NCBI GenBank assembly: GCA_910579615.1
Contig: CAJTUA010000007.1
Coordinates: 1 to 64,000 of the forward strand
Direction of reading: 5' to 3'
DNA from: an uncultured Lachnospiraceae bacterium
GTDB lineage: Bacteria > Bacillota > Clostridia > Lachnospirales > Lachnospiraceae
Length of the DNA: 64,000 bases
In this document: piece by piece, positions 52,101 through 61,857 of the stretch
How positions within the stretch are numbered: position 1 is the stretch's first letter
How the letters are laid out: each line of letters opens with the position of its first letter
Made by a program: the position numbers and the translations under genes
The notes under the pieces: generated by a model
Told to the model about the DNA's origin: nothing
The model's database searches: none
Seen by the model: the letters and a program-made list of their open reading frames with translations, nothing else

Positions 52101-52335
52101 TCAGCAGCATTTTTCCGCCAACTCCTCCACCCTCTGCAAACAGCCCCCATCAATCAGGACTTTCTTCCCTTCAAAAGCAAAACCATATGCCCGGATTCGG
52201 TCTTCCGGGAACCCCTTGCGACAAGAAGCGCGGCATATTTCTTCTCCCATATCTGCCGCAGCGCTGACCGGGCTGTTGCCCCTAAATCCCCCTCTTCCGC
52301 GGCGTCATCGTTTTCCCACCACTCCCGGATAAAAC
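52101..52335 (-). pseudogene. Remnant of a PD-(D/E)XK nuclease / AAA-ATPase family gene
   Basis: Minus-strand text around 52330-52215 reads REWWENDDAAEEGDLGATARSALRQI in one frame, running on to KKYAALLVARG. After a frameshift near 52205 it continues in another frame as FPEDRIRAYGFAFEGKKVLI to a stop at 52101. This is the C-terminus of the common gut-Firmicutes AAA-ATPase/PD-(D/E)XK nuclease proteins (PDDEXK_9, DUF1703), here broken by a frameshift and missing its whole N-terminal part. It lies directly upstream of tRNA-Leu. Confidence 0.7.
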
Positions 52336-52661
52336 CTGTCTATCAATTGATATCTGTGCAGCAAATATAAAATGTTCCATTTTTTGCGAATATTCTCTTT
52401 GCGAGCTTTATAGAAATGTTCTGTCATTGTTGCAATATTGTCCAGAAACATTTCGGTCAATTCCTTATCAACCCATTTTTATTCATAATTGTTTCCCTTA
52501 ATATTCTAATGTGCTGCTCCATTCACACCGATAAGGTATATAAGAAAATGAAGCAGCACACAAATCGTTTCCGTATAATACAATTTTAAATCGTCTTCCA
52601 CCGTTCTTTCGACATACTTTACTTGTGTCAGAAAAAACTCTCTCGTATCAAAGCAGTAAAA
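52336..52661. other. AT-rich intergenic region without a recognisable gene
   Basis: About 325 bp between the nuclease remnant and the large pilus-locus gene. Nothing coding is recognisable. A loose inverted repeat (GTGCTGCT near 52511 and AGCAGCAC near 52551) could be a weak terminator for the pilus operon. Confidence 0.4.
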
Positions 52662-55600
52662 TCAGTCAAGGTTAAACATCGCACGGCGGACAAACGTCAA
52701 TGTTTTACGCTCATCTTTCTTTACCTTTGTTATCTTTCCATTCTCATCCTGTTCAAAATCATAAACAGCAATGTTCTTCTTAAACTTATAATCCTCTTCT
52801 GTAAATCCCATCTCCTGATCCCTGTCTTTGAGCCCGTAACATACAACAGCATTGAACTTCACGTCTTCCGTTGTCTTAGCATTTTTCAGTTCGCCATTCA
52901 CTATGATGCCCTCCAAAAGTTCGAGAGGTACATCATAATAATAATCCAGACCTAATTTCAAAGGTGATTTCACCCGGTCTAACTCATCTTTTGTTAATTC
53001 ACTCAAAAGATATGCCTCTGTAACCATAATCAGATTTTCAAGCTCCATTGTGGTCGAATCATCAAAAACATCTTCGCGGTAAATGTTAAACTGCACCAGT
53101 GCTTTGCTCAAATCCGTTTCATCGCCTTTTCTGGTATTCAGCTTGATATTGAACTGCACCCTGCCATACAGCTTATCGTTTCCAGTATCATCTTTTTTAT
53201 TGATAATCTGCCCAACTTCTAACGCTATCTTCGCATTGTCTGCTTCATAATCCACGTTTGAATATACTTTGCTGTCTAATGAACCGTTGATTAGGACGTT
53301 GAGGGAGGAGCGCTCCTTATTCAATAGATAGTACATAATATCAAACGCAGACAATTTATCGCGGTCACAGAATTCAATGATTTCAAATGGGTCTTTTGCA
53401 TAAACACTATCCTTATAGTCAAAAAATTCCGTGCCAGAAATAATCGTCATTGCATTATCATTATTGTATGTATATACATTATTCCTTACGGAACCATTGA
53501 TAATCGCTCCGTTATCCTCAAGGAAAATCGGAATCATATTGCTCCATTTCCACAAAATTTCGCTTTGGTTATTTCCATTCAGATGATTGTCATCTTCCGC
53601 CCCGTGGTAATACACATTTTCCACATCAAGGAAAGTCCTATCATCCCAATAGAGCGCCGCAACATTTAAGTCTTCTTTCGATGCATGGCTCCTGTTGATT
53701 TCATTTTCCACAATCGTCTTAAAATATCCTGTTGTCACCTGCTTTGTTGAGCCATCCTTAAGAACCAGTGTCATTTCTTTTTCAATCACCTTTCCGGTTT
53801 TAATATAATGATTGAAAAAATACGCATCCTCGTCCGTCTCAAAAACCTCCAACACACGATAAAGCTTTATAAGGTTGTTGATTGTTCCGAGATTTCCACC
53901 AACGGGTGCCTGAACATCGTCCGCAAAATAACGAACACCAGGGATGGAAAGAAAATATGGCGCTTCCCCGCTCATCTTATAGCAATTGAACGGTATGCCA
54001 AGCGGTGCATATGGAAAATCCTCATCCTGTAAAATTGAAATCTTGCAGAGTAACCTTACCGCAACCGCCCAGGAAATATCATTGTCCACAAATGTGCGAT
54101 TTGCAAATTTGCCATCCGCAATCTGCTTTACTTCCTCCTCCGACGGTGAAAAGAAGTTTTTATTATAATATTTTCCCCATGCCTGCAAGGAACCACTTAC
54201 ATGGTTTGTATCGTTAAATGTAATAAAATCTGCCGCATCAATCAAATTCCAGTCCTTGCGTTCTGCCAAAGCATTCAGCACATCCGGTGTTACCGTAAGA
54301 ACCCGCACCTGATAATTTGCTATTTCACTCTTGTCAACAGCCAATGTCTGCTCGAGGAAATCCGTCTGTTCATTATGATAATAATACTCGTTTGGCCGAT
54401 AGCAGGAAATCGATGCAAAAATCCCATCTGCAGAGCTGATTGCATAACTGACTCTAATGCTCTCCTCCTTTTGAACCCCATCCCTCATAAAAGTGATTGT
54501 TACATCTGCTGCACCATCATCAAAATAGGACAGTACACCAGATTCCTCAACAAAACGATATTCACCTTTTCCTGCTTCCACCTCTGTAATCTTTGAACAA
54601 CCAGTTCCAGTTTCATCCAAATTGAAATTGCTCGTGCTATCGTATGCCTTCAGAAAATATCCAAATTTCCCATTATAATATGCATATGTCATTTTCCAGT
54701 TATGAGGTGCATTTGCAGGCACTACCGCCGTTCCTGACTGCACTCCATCAGAACGAAAGACTGGTACTGATTTTTCTCCAAAAAATCTATCATATGGCAC
54801 TTCAGGGTCTTCTTTTTCTACAAATTTGCAATTCCCCCCAGTTCCTGACTCCACCTTTGATACCACAGGCACCGCAGCACCACCTGGCCATTCCAAATAA
54901 TAATCTCCCGAATTATCATATACTTTCTCAAAACAACCATACTTGCCATCACAGGAGCCATAAAACTTATCCCCATTTATCAGTGTCTTGCTGATTACGA
55001 TAGGATTTGCCTTAATATAACCCTGTTGCATCTGCTCAACATAATCGTAAGATGGTGCATCAGATACCTCAAAGCTGTAATTCCCACCAGTTCCAACATA
55101 TTTGACGCTGATATTTTTCGAGTCCACGGAACCAGTGATGCTATATTCCCCGTTGCTCTTTTTCACAAATTTTCCAAATATACTTCCAACCCTTGACGCT
55201 GCAAGATATCCTGCCGGATAATCCTCCCCATCCAGATTCGTGTCAGCGGTTGGCCTGGCATAATACTCCGCATACCCTGTTCTCTCCTCTGCCCAGACAG
55301 GATTTCCCGTCACAAGATTATTGAACAAAATCGCTATAGCATTTGCTTCTGTAATGGAAGACGCATACTTGACTTCCGCCCGCTCAAAACCAATCGGCTC
55401 ATTTCCTGGCACAAGATACCCAAATTCCGCATATCCTTCATACGGAACAACTTCCAACACAATAAACGGATTCTCCTTCGAACCCAACTCAAAATTCCGG
55501 TCTTTATGTATTGTTCCATAATTATCAAGCGTAATCGTCATGGTTTTATGATTTCTGATTTCACTGTCAAAATTCGCATAATCATAAGTCACTTTGGTCG

Positions 55601-55745
55601 GCGTAGAAATATCTTCATCCTTCACACCCGCCTCCGCCGTCACTTGCGCATCCTTCTTCCACCACTTCTGCACGGACGGTACAACACTCACGCAAAAAAC
55701 TGTCACGGCCAAAATCGCCGCAATCAAAATTCTTCTTTCCTTCAT
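52662..55745 (-). CDS. Large anchored extracellular protein at the end of the pilus operon (DUF5057-like)
   Basis: A 1027-residue protein with an N-terminal signal anchor (basic MKERR, then about 20 hydrophobic residues), so the bulk is outside the membrane. After the linker comes NPFIVLEVVPYEGYAEFGYL, which I associate with the DUF5057 family (from memory). Around residues 265-310 and 360-405 are two copies of a repeat with the pattern GK(F/Y)GxFxKxYD ... EV/KVExGxG ... FVEE. The rest is alpha/beta sequence without motifs I can name. It is the last gene of the pilus-like operon, after a 181-bp gap with a 16-bp perfect palindrome (55780-55795). A TATACT at about 55877 could start a separate transcript. 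A pilus tip adhesin, cell-surface enzyme or assembly factor are all possible. Confidence 0.65.
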   Translation of the reverse strand: MKERRILIAAILAVTVFCVSVVPSVQKWWKKDAQVTAEAGVKDEDISTPTKVTYDYANFDSEIRNHKTMTITLDNYGTIHKDRNFELGSKENPFIVLEVVPYEGYAEFGYLVPGNEPIGFERAEVKYASSITEANAIAILFNNLVTGNPVWAEERTGYAEYYARPTADTNLDGEDYPAGYLAASRVGSIFGKFVKKSNGEYSITGSVDSKNISVKYVGTGGNYSFEVSDAPSYDYVEQMQQGYIKANPIVISKTLINGDKFYGSCDGKYGCFEKVYDNSGDYYLEWPGGAAVPVVSKVESGTGGNCKFVEKEDPEVPYDRFFGEKSVPVFRSDGVQSGTAVVPANAPHNWKMTYAYYNGKFGYFLKAYDSTSNFNLDETGTGCSKITEVEAGKGEYRFVEESGVLSYFDDGAADVTITFMRDGVQKEESIRVSYAISSADGIFASISCYRPNEYYYHNEQTDFLEQTLAVDKSEIANYQVRVLTVTPDVLNALAERKDWNLIDAADFITFNDTNHVSGSLQAWGKYYNKNFFSPSEEEVKQIADGKFANRTFVDNDISWAVAVRLLCKISILQDEDFPYAPLGIPFNCYKMSGEAPYFLSIPGVRYFADDVQAPVGGNLGTINNLIKLYRVLEVFETDEDAYFFNHYIKTGKVIEKEMTLVLKDGSTKQVTTGYFKTIVENEINRSHASKEDLNVAALYWDDRTFLDVENVYYHGAEDDNHLNGNNQSEILWKWSNMIPIFLEDNGAIINGSVRNNVYTYNNDNAMTIISGTEFFDYKDSVYAKDPFEIIEFCDRDKLSAFDIMYYLLNKERSSLNVLINGSLDSKVYSNVDYEADNAKIALEVGQIINKKDDTGNDKLYGRVQFNIKLNTRKGDETDLSKALVQFNIYREDVFDDSTTMELENLIMVTEAYLLSELTKDELDRVKSPLKLGLDYYYDVPLELLEGIIVNGELKNAKTTEDVKFNAVVCYGLKDRDQEMGFTEEDYKFKKNIAVYDFEQDENGKITKVKKDERKTLTFVRRAMFNLD

Positions 55746-55926
55746 CAGATCGCCTCTCATTTCTCCGCATCTTCACGGCCGAAAAATATTTTTCGCTGCT
55801 TATAAACTAAAAATATATATTTATTTAAAAACGCACTCCCACAAATAACCTTATTCATCAGAAGTATAGCACAGGTTCCAGAAAAAAGAAATACATTTTC
55901 CAAAAAATATTATACTTTTCCGTTCC

Positions 55927-56448
55927 TTATTCCGCATCCTGTGCACCCCCGGCAGACTGGTTCTGGTTCCGCAGACTGATACAGCTTGTCGTTGTGTAAG
56001 TCCTGTTTGCATATTCAAATTCAATCGTCACAACCAACAGCCTGTTTTTTTCTTCGACTGCAAACGACTTGCAGTAGCGCGCCAACAACGGCGGGTCGGT
56101 CTCGCCTAACTTTTTCGAAAATAGAAGTTCATTATTTCTCACCGTAAAATAATATGTAACGTCCGCCGAATTGCTTGCGTCGCCCGGCGTTACTACCGTA
56201 AGTCTTGGGCTTGCATCCAACATCTCAAATTTGTAGTACTTCGCCTCAATCAAAATATCATTGAACTGGTTCATCGCAACCTGTGCTTCTGATTGCAGCT
56301 CAAGCTCAATATTCGCCACCCGGTAGCTGTTCACTGCCGTGATAATAAAACCTGCCGCCGCTACCATGACAATACTCATAATCAGAATCGTCACAATCAG
56401 TTCCACCAGAGTAAATCCACGCTGGTCCTTTTTCAGTTTTTTTCGCAT
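55927..56448 (-). CDS. Type IV prepilin-like protein (PilW/GspJ-like position)
   Basis: A 173-residue prepilin. After MRKKLKKDQRG the peptidase site G|FTLVELIVTILIMSIVMVAAAGF is perfect, with Glu at +5 and a ~20-residue hydrophobic helix. The globular domain has EAQVAMNQFNDILIEA, typical of minor pilins of the PilW/GspJ type. ATG 56448 is chosen because GGGAGG is ten bases upstream. An ATG three codons earlier is almost in contact with that signal. It follows the neighbouring pilin by 96 bp. Confidence 0.85.
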   Translation of the reverse strand: MRKKLKKDQRGFTLVELIVTILIMSIVMVAAAGFIITAVNSYRVANIELELQSEAQVAMNQFNDILIEAKYYKFEMLDASPRLTVVTPGDASNSADVTYYFTVRNNELLFSKKLGETDPPLLARYCKSFAVEEKNRLLVVTIEFEYANRTYTTTSCISLRNQNQSAGGAQDAE

Positions 56449-56544
56449 AACGTGCATTCCTCCCTGTTTTGGCATAAACGAAATTTTACGGTATGGATGG
56501 CTTTGATTCCTGTTCCTCATATTGTAAAAATCCCTCTGTGCCTG

Positions 56545-57081
56545 TTATTGCAGACGGTATCTTCCTGTCTCCCCATAAACCCGGATGATTCTGGTATTGC
56601 TCCCGGTTATGACAATCCGGTCAAACGGGAGTGCTTTCGGGGAAGCCCCGGTATCGAAGCTAAGCCCGCCATTGCCTTTTTTAAATTTTACCGTAAATGG
56701 CGTTTCCTCATCAATCCTTCGCACAAGCACGCCAGTCGTACTGCCATCCCCGTCTTTCCAAAACTCAATCGTCAGCCCGCCATCCCCAAGCTCCACCTTA
56801 TCCTTTTTCGTTCCACCGCTAACATAAAGCGTGCCATAATAGGTATTTCCCTCTTTGCTAATCACAAGCTCCACCGCACCATCCACCCGGCTCATGGAAT
56901 CCATACGTGTCTGGTCAAGAAGTTTTACCAGCTTTTCCGTACAGCCGTTTGCCTTCGCACGGTTAATCGTGGAAAGGGATATGATTGCCCCTGCTGAAAT
57001 GATACCAACAATCAATATTACAACAATCATTTCCACCAGTGTAAACCCGCAATTATTCAATTTTCCCCGCTGTTTTTGCAT
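56545..57081 (-). CDS. Type IV prepilin-like protein (GspH/FimT-like position)
   Basis: A 178-residue prepilin with leader MQKQRGKLNNCG and the cleavage/helix sequence G|FTLVEMIVVILIVGIISAGAI, Glu at +5. The globular part is beta-rich and ends YGETGRYRLQ, consistent with a minor pilin of the GspH/FimT kind. GGTGG precedes ATG 57081. The open frame continues further upstream and overlaps the preceding gene, which I discount. Confidence 0.83.
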   Translation of the reverse strand: MQKQRGKLNNCGFTLVEMIVVILIVGIISAGAIISLSTINRAKANGCTEKLVKLLDQTRMDSMSRVDGAVELVISKEGNTYYGTLYVSGGTKKDKVELGDGGLTIEFWKDGDGSTTGVLVRRIDEETPFTVKFKKGNGGLSFDTGASPKALPFDRIVITGSNTRIIRVYGETGRYRLQ

Positions 57082-57139
57082 TGTCCACCAGCCCTTTCCA
57101 ACGTTTCGCCAAAAACTTCCGCCTGTTCCGTTTTCCCAT

Positions 57140-59248
57140 TTAATTCTTAATCCAATTTTCATACGTAACCAAAATATTTCTCACTGCAGCTTCTTTTTCC
57201 CCTTCGCCATCCCCTGCCGGAAGCGGATAATTCGTGAAATAACGTTGAAGGCTTGGATTCTTGTCAACCAAATCCTTCACAAAACTGCTTCCGCCTGTCA
57301 CATCAACATTACGCAGCGTAATATCATCTGTCGCGAGCATCATACCAGAAAACTCGTTGCCCTGCATTGTGATTTTGCCCCTCGCGATAACAATGCCCTT
57401 AAAACTCTTATCAAACGCAACATCGCCGTTCGCCACAATGACTTCGTAACCGTCCAAATCCTGCTCGTCTACTTTTTTCATATCCTTGTCAAAATACAGG
57501 TGCACTTCCCCCGCCGGAAGCTCACTCATGCGGATAATGCTGTTTACCAGGCTGCTTCCCGGAACCCCATTGTAGTTCTCGTCAAGCATCGCGACCAGAC
57601 CAGAAAATTTCTGCTTTAATTCGGACTGCTTCTGGAATGCTGCCCCCGAATCAATGGTTCCGCTGACTACATCCGTAATCTGATGTTCACCATTTACCCG
57701 CAACACCGTTCCGCTCGTCTGTATCTTATCCCCGTCAGGAAGCTTTACCTCGCCAAGATCCAATACCTCTGCATAATCGTCTAACTGGCTCTGGTTGACT
57801 TCACTGAAACGCTTAAAGTAATCCTGCGCCTCCGCTGCCGTCTTAAATTTCAGGTAAACGTAATAAAGCGGTTCTTTCTCATACAAAAATCGTACTGGAA
57901 CCACCTCACACGGAACAGACGCCACATACTTCGCAAGTGTCATTTTCCCGTTCGTGCCAAACTCCACCGAAATATCCACAATATTGCCGCCAAGGTCATC
58001 TACCTCTGCCTTCGTGAGCGGATTATGCCCGTATTTGCGAATGCACTCCCCCGGAACAAGGTATGCCAGCTGATTCCCTTTATAACTGACCGTCTCCCCT
58101 TCCATTATTTCGCGGTACGCGCTTGCCGATGTGTCACCGCCATAAACATTCGGCACCTTAAGGCTTCCCCTGCCTGCAAGCCAGAGCGTGTTCAGGGCGC
58201 TCAAATCAAGCGTTGACTTTCCCGAATTGATTATGATTGCGCTGCTGTCCGCCGCTGTCACACCGCCGCCAACCGTCGTATACCCGTAATAATTCCCCGT
58301 AATGCTGACCGCAGAATTTTCCGCACCGATTGTCATATCATCCGCGACATAACAGTCCGCGCCTTTTATCTGAATCGACTGACCGCCCGTCGCACCTGTC
58401 ACATCCCGTACCGTGAGGATATTTTTTGTCCAAACCTCCACATGCCCTGAAGAACCCGAAATATCAATCTTTCCCCCGCGCTCTGTGCGCACGTCCGAAC
58501 CGGCAATCAGCTTTGACGCTTCCAACGTAAATACCCCGCTATTATCCGCCACTATACTGTTTCCTGCGTACACATTCCCGGAAACCTTACTCCCACCTTC
58601 CGAAACAAGGAGGTTCTTATCTGTTATAATGGAATAATCCATGAATTTTCCGCTGATTGTCACTGGTTTCTCCACGTCAAGCCTTGTAAATTCAACCTTC
58701 ACCCGCACATCCGTTGTAATCTTTGTCTCATAACCATTTTCCTGATACTGAACCGAAAGCCCTTTCAGAACAATGTCATCACCATCCACAACAGCCTTTA
58801 AGCTGTCACTGTTTAACAGGCGCAGTTCGGTGCCAAAAACATCCGGGTCAACCCCGTCAAACAGTGTACCTTTCAAACTCCCATCTTTTTTTTTCAAAAG
58901 CTCTCCCTTTACCAAAGCCTCCGCATTGTCGCTGTACGGGCTGCCCGTCAGCTCGTAAAAAAGATTTCTCTTTACTTGCGCCTTTAAAAGAGTATCATTG
59001 TCCGAGGAATAATGTGTCAGGACATAAGCATATGCGTCCTCCATAACCTTTTCCGACATATAGGAGAGGTTCGCCAGAAAAATATCAAGCCCTGACTCTG
59101 TCTGGTAGAAATTCTCCTTCGCCATCTCATCCACCAGTTTCATGTCACGGTTTGCCGTCGAATTTACCAACACCGTTGTTCCAAGAATTCCGGCGAATGC
59201 AATACATATTATAACAAGAATCAGGGATGAACCTCTGTTATTTCTCAT
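57140..59248 (-). CDS. Large PilX/GspK-like pilus protein
   Basis: A 702-residue protein. The N-terminus MRNNRGSSLILVIICIAFAGILG has the prepilin-type helix but no Glu at position +5 after the Gly (Leu instead), the known exception for GspK/PilX-type tip subunits. The remainder is mostly beta-rich with repeated GKxTISG and VAD/VSGNVYAG-like short units around residues 195-380, resembling a beta-helix, and ends in a stretch with KGIVIARGKITMQGNEFSGM. Such proteins cap pseudopili. At 702 residues it is more than twice the usual length. ATG 59248 follows GGAGG. Confidence 0.75.
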   Translation of the reverse strand: MRNNRGSSLILVIICIAFAGILGTTVLVNSTANRDMKLVDEMAKENFYQTESGLDIFLANLSYMSEKVMEDAYAYVLTHYSSDNDTLLKAQVKRNLFYELTGSPYSDNAEALVKGELLKKKDGSLKGTLFDGVDPDVFGTELRLLNSDSLKAVVDGDDIVLKGLSVQYQENGYETKITTDVRVKVEFTRLDVEKPVTISGKFMDYSIITDKNLLVSEGGSKVSGNVYAGNSIVADNSGVFTLEASKLIAGSDVRTERGGKIDISGSSGHVEVWTKNILTVRDVTGATGGQSIQIKGADCYVADDMTIGAENSAVSITGNYYGYTTVGGGVTAADSSAIIINSGKSTLDLSALNTLWLAGRGSLKVPNVYGGDTSASAYREIMEGETVSYKGNQLAYLVPGECIRKYGHNPLTKAEVDDLGGNIVDISVEFGTNGKMTLAKYVASVPCEVVPVRFLYEKEPLYYVYLKFKTAAEAQDYFKRFSEVNQSQLDDYAEVLDLGEVKLPDGDKIQTSGTVLRVNGEHQITDVVSGTIDSGAAFQKQSELKQKFSGLVAMLDENYNGVPGSSLVNSIIRMSELPAGEVHLYFDKDMKKVDEQDLDGYEVIVANGDVAFDKSFKGIVIARGKITMQGNEFSGMMLATDDITLRNVDVTGGSSFVKDLVDKNPSLQRYFTNYPLPAGDGEGEKEAAVRNILVTYENWIKN

Positions 59249-59273
59249 TTCAACTTCTCCTCCTTCTTTCCCA

Positions 59274-60524
59274 TTACTGCAAAATATCGGTTTCCATCGA
59301 CGCAAGTTTCTCGTTTGTGCCCTGACGGTATACTTCCACGGTTACTCTTTGCATCCTTGCCACATCCGATGTTGTCTCCACCAAAGAGTTCTTGTTCTCC
59401 AGTTTCGGATTATTGGGCAGTTTTGTTTCCCCGTTTACACTAATTCTCTGGTCACTTTGAAGTTTCGCAGAACAGTACAAGGCAATGGTATCGCCGTTAT
59501 ACAGCCAGTCCATTGCAAAAACAGGACCGGAAAGCTTACTTGTGTCATAAGAAGCCCCAAGGCAGGCATCGCTCTCCTGTACCGCAAAAAACAAATTCCA
59601 GGAAAACCCACCTGCATTTTTTATCTGAACCATATCATCAATCTGGTATCCGCTGGAAGCATTCCCTGTGATTTTTAACGGGTCATAAAAAACATATATG
59701 TTTTCCAGTTTTTTCATCCCCGCATTGCTCTCGACGGAATATGCCGAATATGTCATTCCATCATAACCATAGCGCAAAACCGCCTCTACTTTTGGCATCT
59801 CTTTCGTTCCGGACACTTCAATGGTCAGCTCACTCGTCATGCGGAGCGAAATATCGTTGCTTGCCCATGCACGCTCTTCTTCTCTCGGTCCGGAATATCC
59901 TTCCACATTCGCATTCGCAAGCCATTGCCCCGAAACCCACTGCTCGAAGAAATAGTTTCTTGCCGCGTTCTCAAGACTTCCATTAACCACACCCGCAGGA
60001 CATATGATAACCGTGGTATCCGCGTCCAATGTTGTCAAATCCGGGATATCCCTGTCGTTGATACCTGCTCCTCCCGCCGAAAAAGCAGTCTGGTCATATG
60101 TGACATCCACATAATAATCATTTACACCTTCCCTGATATTACTAAGTGTAAAACCGATTGCCGTTGTCTTAGGAGCAAAATAGCCTTCTTCCTCCTTTGT
60201 ACTGCCCTTTACATAATACTCCGGCAGGTAATCCTTCATATCGCTATCCTCTGCAAATCCGCCAATTACCGTATGCGCATTCGCATACTCCTTCACACAC
60301 TCCATCACATTCTGCGCCACAATCGTCGCCGCCATCGCCTGCCGCGACTTCATATTCACCCGCAGCGACATCATAAAGCTCCCAAGCAGCGGAATCACAG
60401 CAATCGCCATAATAAGCATACTGACAATGACTTCCACAAACGAAACGCCCCGGTCATCCGCCCTTTTTGCCTTCCCTGTTCCCTTTTTCCGTTTCCACGG
60501 CGTTTTCCGCATCCATCCGGGCAT
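59274..60524 (-). CDS. Type IV prepilin-like protein (PilV/GspI-like position)
   Basis: A 416-residue prepilin-type protein. After a long basic leader (about 26 residues, MPGWMRKTPWKRKKG...) the cleavage site is G|VSFVEVIVSMLIMAIAVIPLLG, with Glu at +5. That deviates from FTLVE but keeps the processing residues. The large globular domain ends with TVEVYRQGTNEKLASMETD. ATG 60524 is chosen for GAGGTGG 6-8 bases upstream; the frame extends to 60566 without support. It overlaps no neighbour and follows pilO by about 180 bp. Confidence 0.78.
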   Translation of the reverse strand: MPGWMRKTPWKRKKGTGKAKRADDRGVSFVEVIVSMLIMAIAVIPLLGSFMMSLRVNMKSRQAMAATIVAQNVMECVKEYANAHTVIGGFAEDSDMKDYLPEYYVKGSTKEEEGYFAPKTTAIGFTLSNIREGVNDYYVDVTYDQTAFSAGGAGINDRDIPDLTTLDADTTVIICPAGVVNGSLENAARNYFFEQWVSGQWLANANVEGYSGPREEERAWASNDISLRMTSELTIEVSGTKEMPKVEAVLRYGYDGMTYSAYSVESNAGMKKLENIYVFYDPLKITGNASSGYQIDDMVQIKNAGGFSWNLFFAVQESDACLGASYDTSKLSGPVFAMDWLYNGDTIALYCSAKLQSDQRISVNGETKLPNNPKLENKNSLVETTSDVARMQRVTVEVYRQGTNEKLASMETDILQ

Positions 60525-60702
60525 TGTCAGCCACCTCGCCTTCCATCGCAAAACTTCCACAAACATACTTTCATCTTAGCCGGAACACTTCCTCGCGCAT
60601 TGTCTTTGCATTCTCTCACCCGCCAGAAGTACCCTGCGCATCATCCCCGGCATTCCCTCTCTCGCCAGAGCCATCCGGTATTTCATCCTCCGGCATCCTC
60701 TC

Positions 60703-61857
60703 TTACTCGCCAGAGGTATCCTGCCCATCTGCCCCAGTGTCTTCTCCTTCACCAGAGCTATCCGGCGTATCTGCCCCGGTATCCTCTCCTTCACCAGAGC
60801 TATCCGGCGTATCTGCCCCGGTATCCTCTCCTTCACCAGAGCCATCCGGCGTATCTGCCCCGGCATCTTCTCCTTCACCAGAGCCATCCGGCGTATCTGC
60901 CCCAGTGTCTTCTCCTTCACCATTTCCATCCGGCGTATCCGCCCCGGCATCTTCGCCTTCACCAGAGCCATCCGGCGTATCTGTCCCGGCATCTTCGCCT
61001 TCGTTTCCATTTCCATCCGACTCACTGGCATCCGCATCCGTGCCATCTTCCCCGGTATTCCCATCCGCTGCCCCATCAAAAGCAGCATCATTTCCGCCGT
61101 CCATGGTTTCCTTATCTTCGGAATTCCCACCAGGATTCCCGCCAATAAAATCAAAGTCAAAATCAAAATTGTAATCGAACCCTTCCCCGGCACCCGAACC
61201 AGACCGGAAAATATTCTCGTTCCCGATATCGATTACTTCCATATCCTCAAAAACATACTGCTTATCCGTACCCGTCAGCATATACCAATCAATACTGAAA
61301 TTTCCGCTCAGGCTGTCCGTCTCACTATTGTACGCTGCCGTCAGTGTATTCAGATTCATCTTCTCCGGGAACAGGTTGACATAGGCAATCAGGGTCTTCA
61401 GGCCTTCATATGTTGTGCTGTAAGCCACACTGTAGGTCGCCGCGTACTGGTTGTACGGCACGCCCTCCTCGTTCGTGAGGCTGCTCGTCGTATAAACCAG
61501 AACCGGCTCCCCAAATGAAATCGTCGGAATCTGTACCTGTGCCGCCTGCGCGAGATGGATAAAGAACAAAATGCTCTTTTCCGGTGTCACCCCGGGTCCG
61601 AATTTTTCAAGAATCCCGGCAATCTCCCCGCGGATGGCCTCCGTCTCCCTCTGATAAATCTCCTCGTTCCTTGCCTTATTTTTCAAATCGGCAATCTCGC
61701 TCTCAAGCGCCGCATTCTCCTGTTCCAGCTGCTCTGTCTGCTGCGTGAGAGGCTGGTAGCCAAAGCGGTACGCCGCAAAAAACACGACCGCCATCAGCAA
61801 AACAATCAATAATTTTTTCTGGCCTTCCGTCGCCTTGTTATTGTTATTACTGCTCAT
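60703..61857 (-). CDS. pilO: PilO-like protein with acidic tandem-repeat tail
   Basis: A 384-residue protein. A short cytoplasmic N-terminus and one transmembrane helix (about 15-35) lead into a coiled coil (LTQQTEQLEQENAALESEIADLK) and a PilO-type alpha/beta domain (TPEKSILFFIHLAQAAQVQIPTISFG, up to residue ~215). From residue ~290 the tail is made of about seven 14-residue units with the pattern GEGEDxGADTPDxS (42-bp DNA units, 60715-61000). That is unlike usual PilO proteins, which end with the globular domain. It overlaps pilM-pilN by 11 bp. PilO normally forms the inner-membrane alignment complex with PilM and PilN. Confidence 0.8.
   Translation of the reverse strand: MSSNNNNKATEGQKKLLIVLLMAVVFFAAYRFGYQPLTQQTEQLEQENAALESEIADLKNKARNEEIYQRETEAIRGEIAGILEKFGPGVTPEKSILFFIHLAQAAQVQIPTISFGEPVLVYTTSSLTNEEGVPYNQYAATYSVAYSTTYEGLKTLIAYVNLFPEKMNLNTLTAAYNSETDSLSGNFSIDWYMLTGTDKQYVFEDMEVIDIGNENIFRSGSGAGEGFDYNFDFDFDFIGGNPGGNSEDKETMDGGNDAAFDGAADGNTGEDGTDADASESDGNGNEGEDAGTDTPDGSGEGEDAGADTPDGNGEGEDTGADTPDGSGEGEDAGADTPDGSGEGEDTGADTPDSSGEGEDTGADTPDSSGEGEDTGADGQDTSGE
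60715..61000. repeat. 42-bp coding tandem repeat in pilO
   Basis: About seven imperfect copies of a 42-bp unit (plus-strand core CACCAGAGCCATCCGGCGTATCTG with small changes) encode the 14-residue acidic repeat. Copies are more alike at the 5' side of the plus strand, and the last two plus-strand copies are less regular. Because the period is a multiple of three, copy-number changes would keep the frame. Confidence 0.85.

Noticed and set aside
60715..61000. Regular repeats that might be a CRISPR array
   Set aside because: The units are contiguous without variable spacers, have a period of 42 bp and keep the pilO frame; they are a protein repeat.
59925..61148. A 407-codon open frame on the plus strand, rich in His/Pro/Arg/Ser
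   Set aside because: It is antisense to two pilus genes and owes its length to the 42-bp repeat; codon composition and the absence of a ribosome-binding site argue against a gene.
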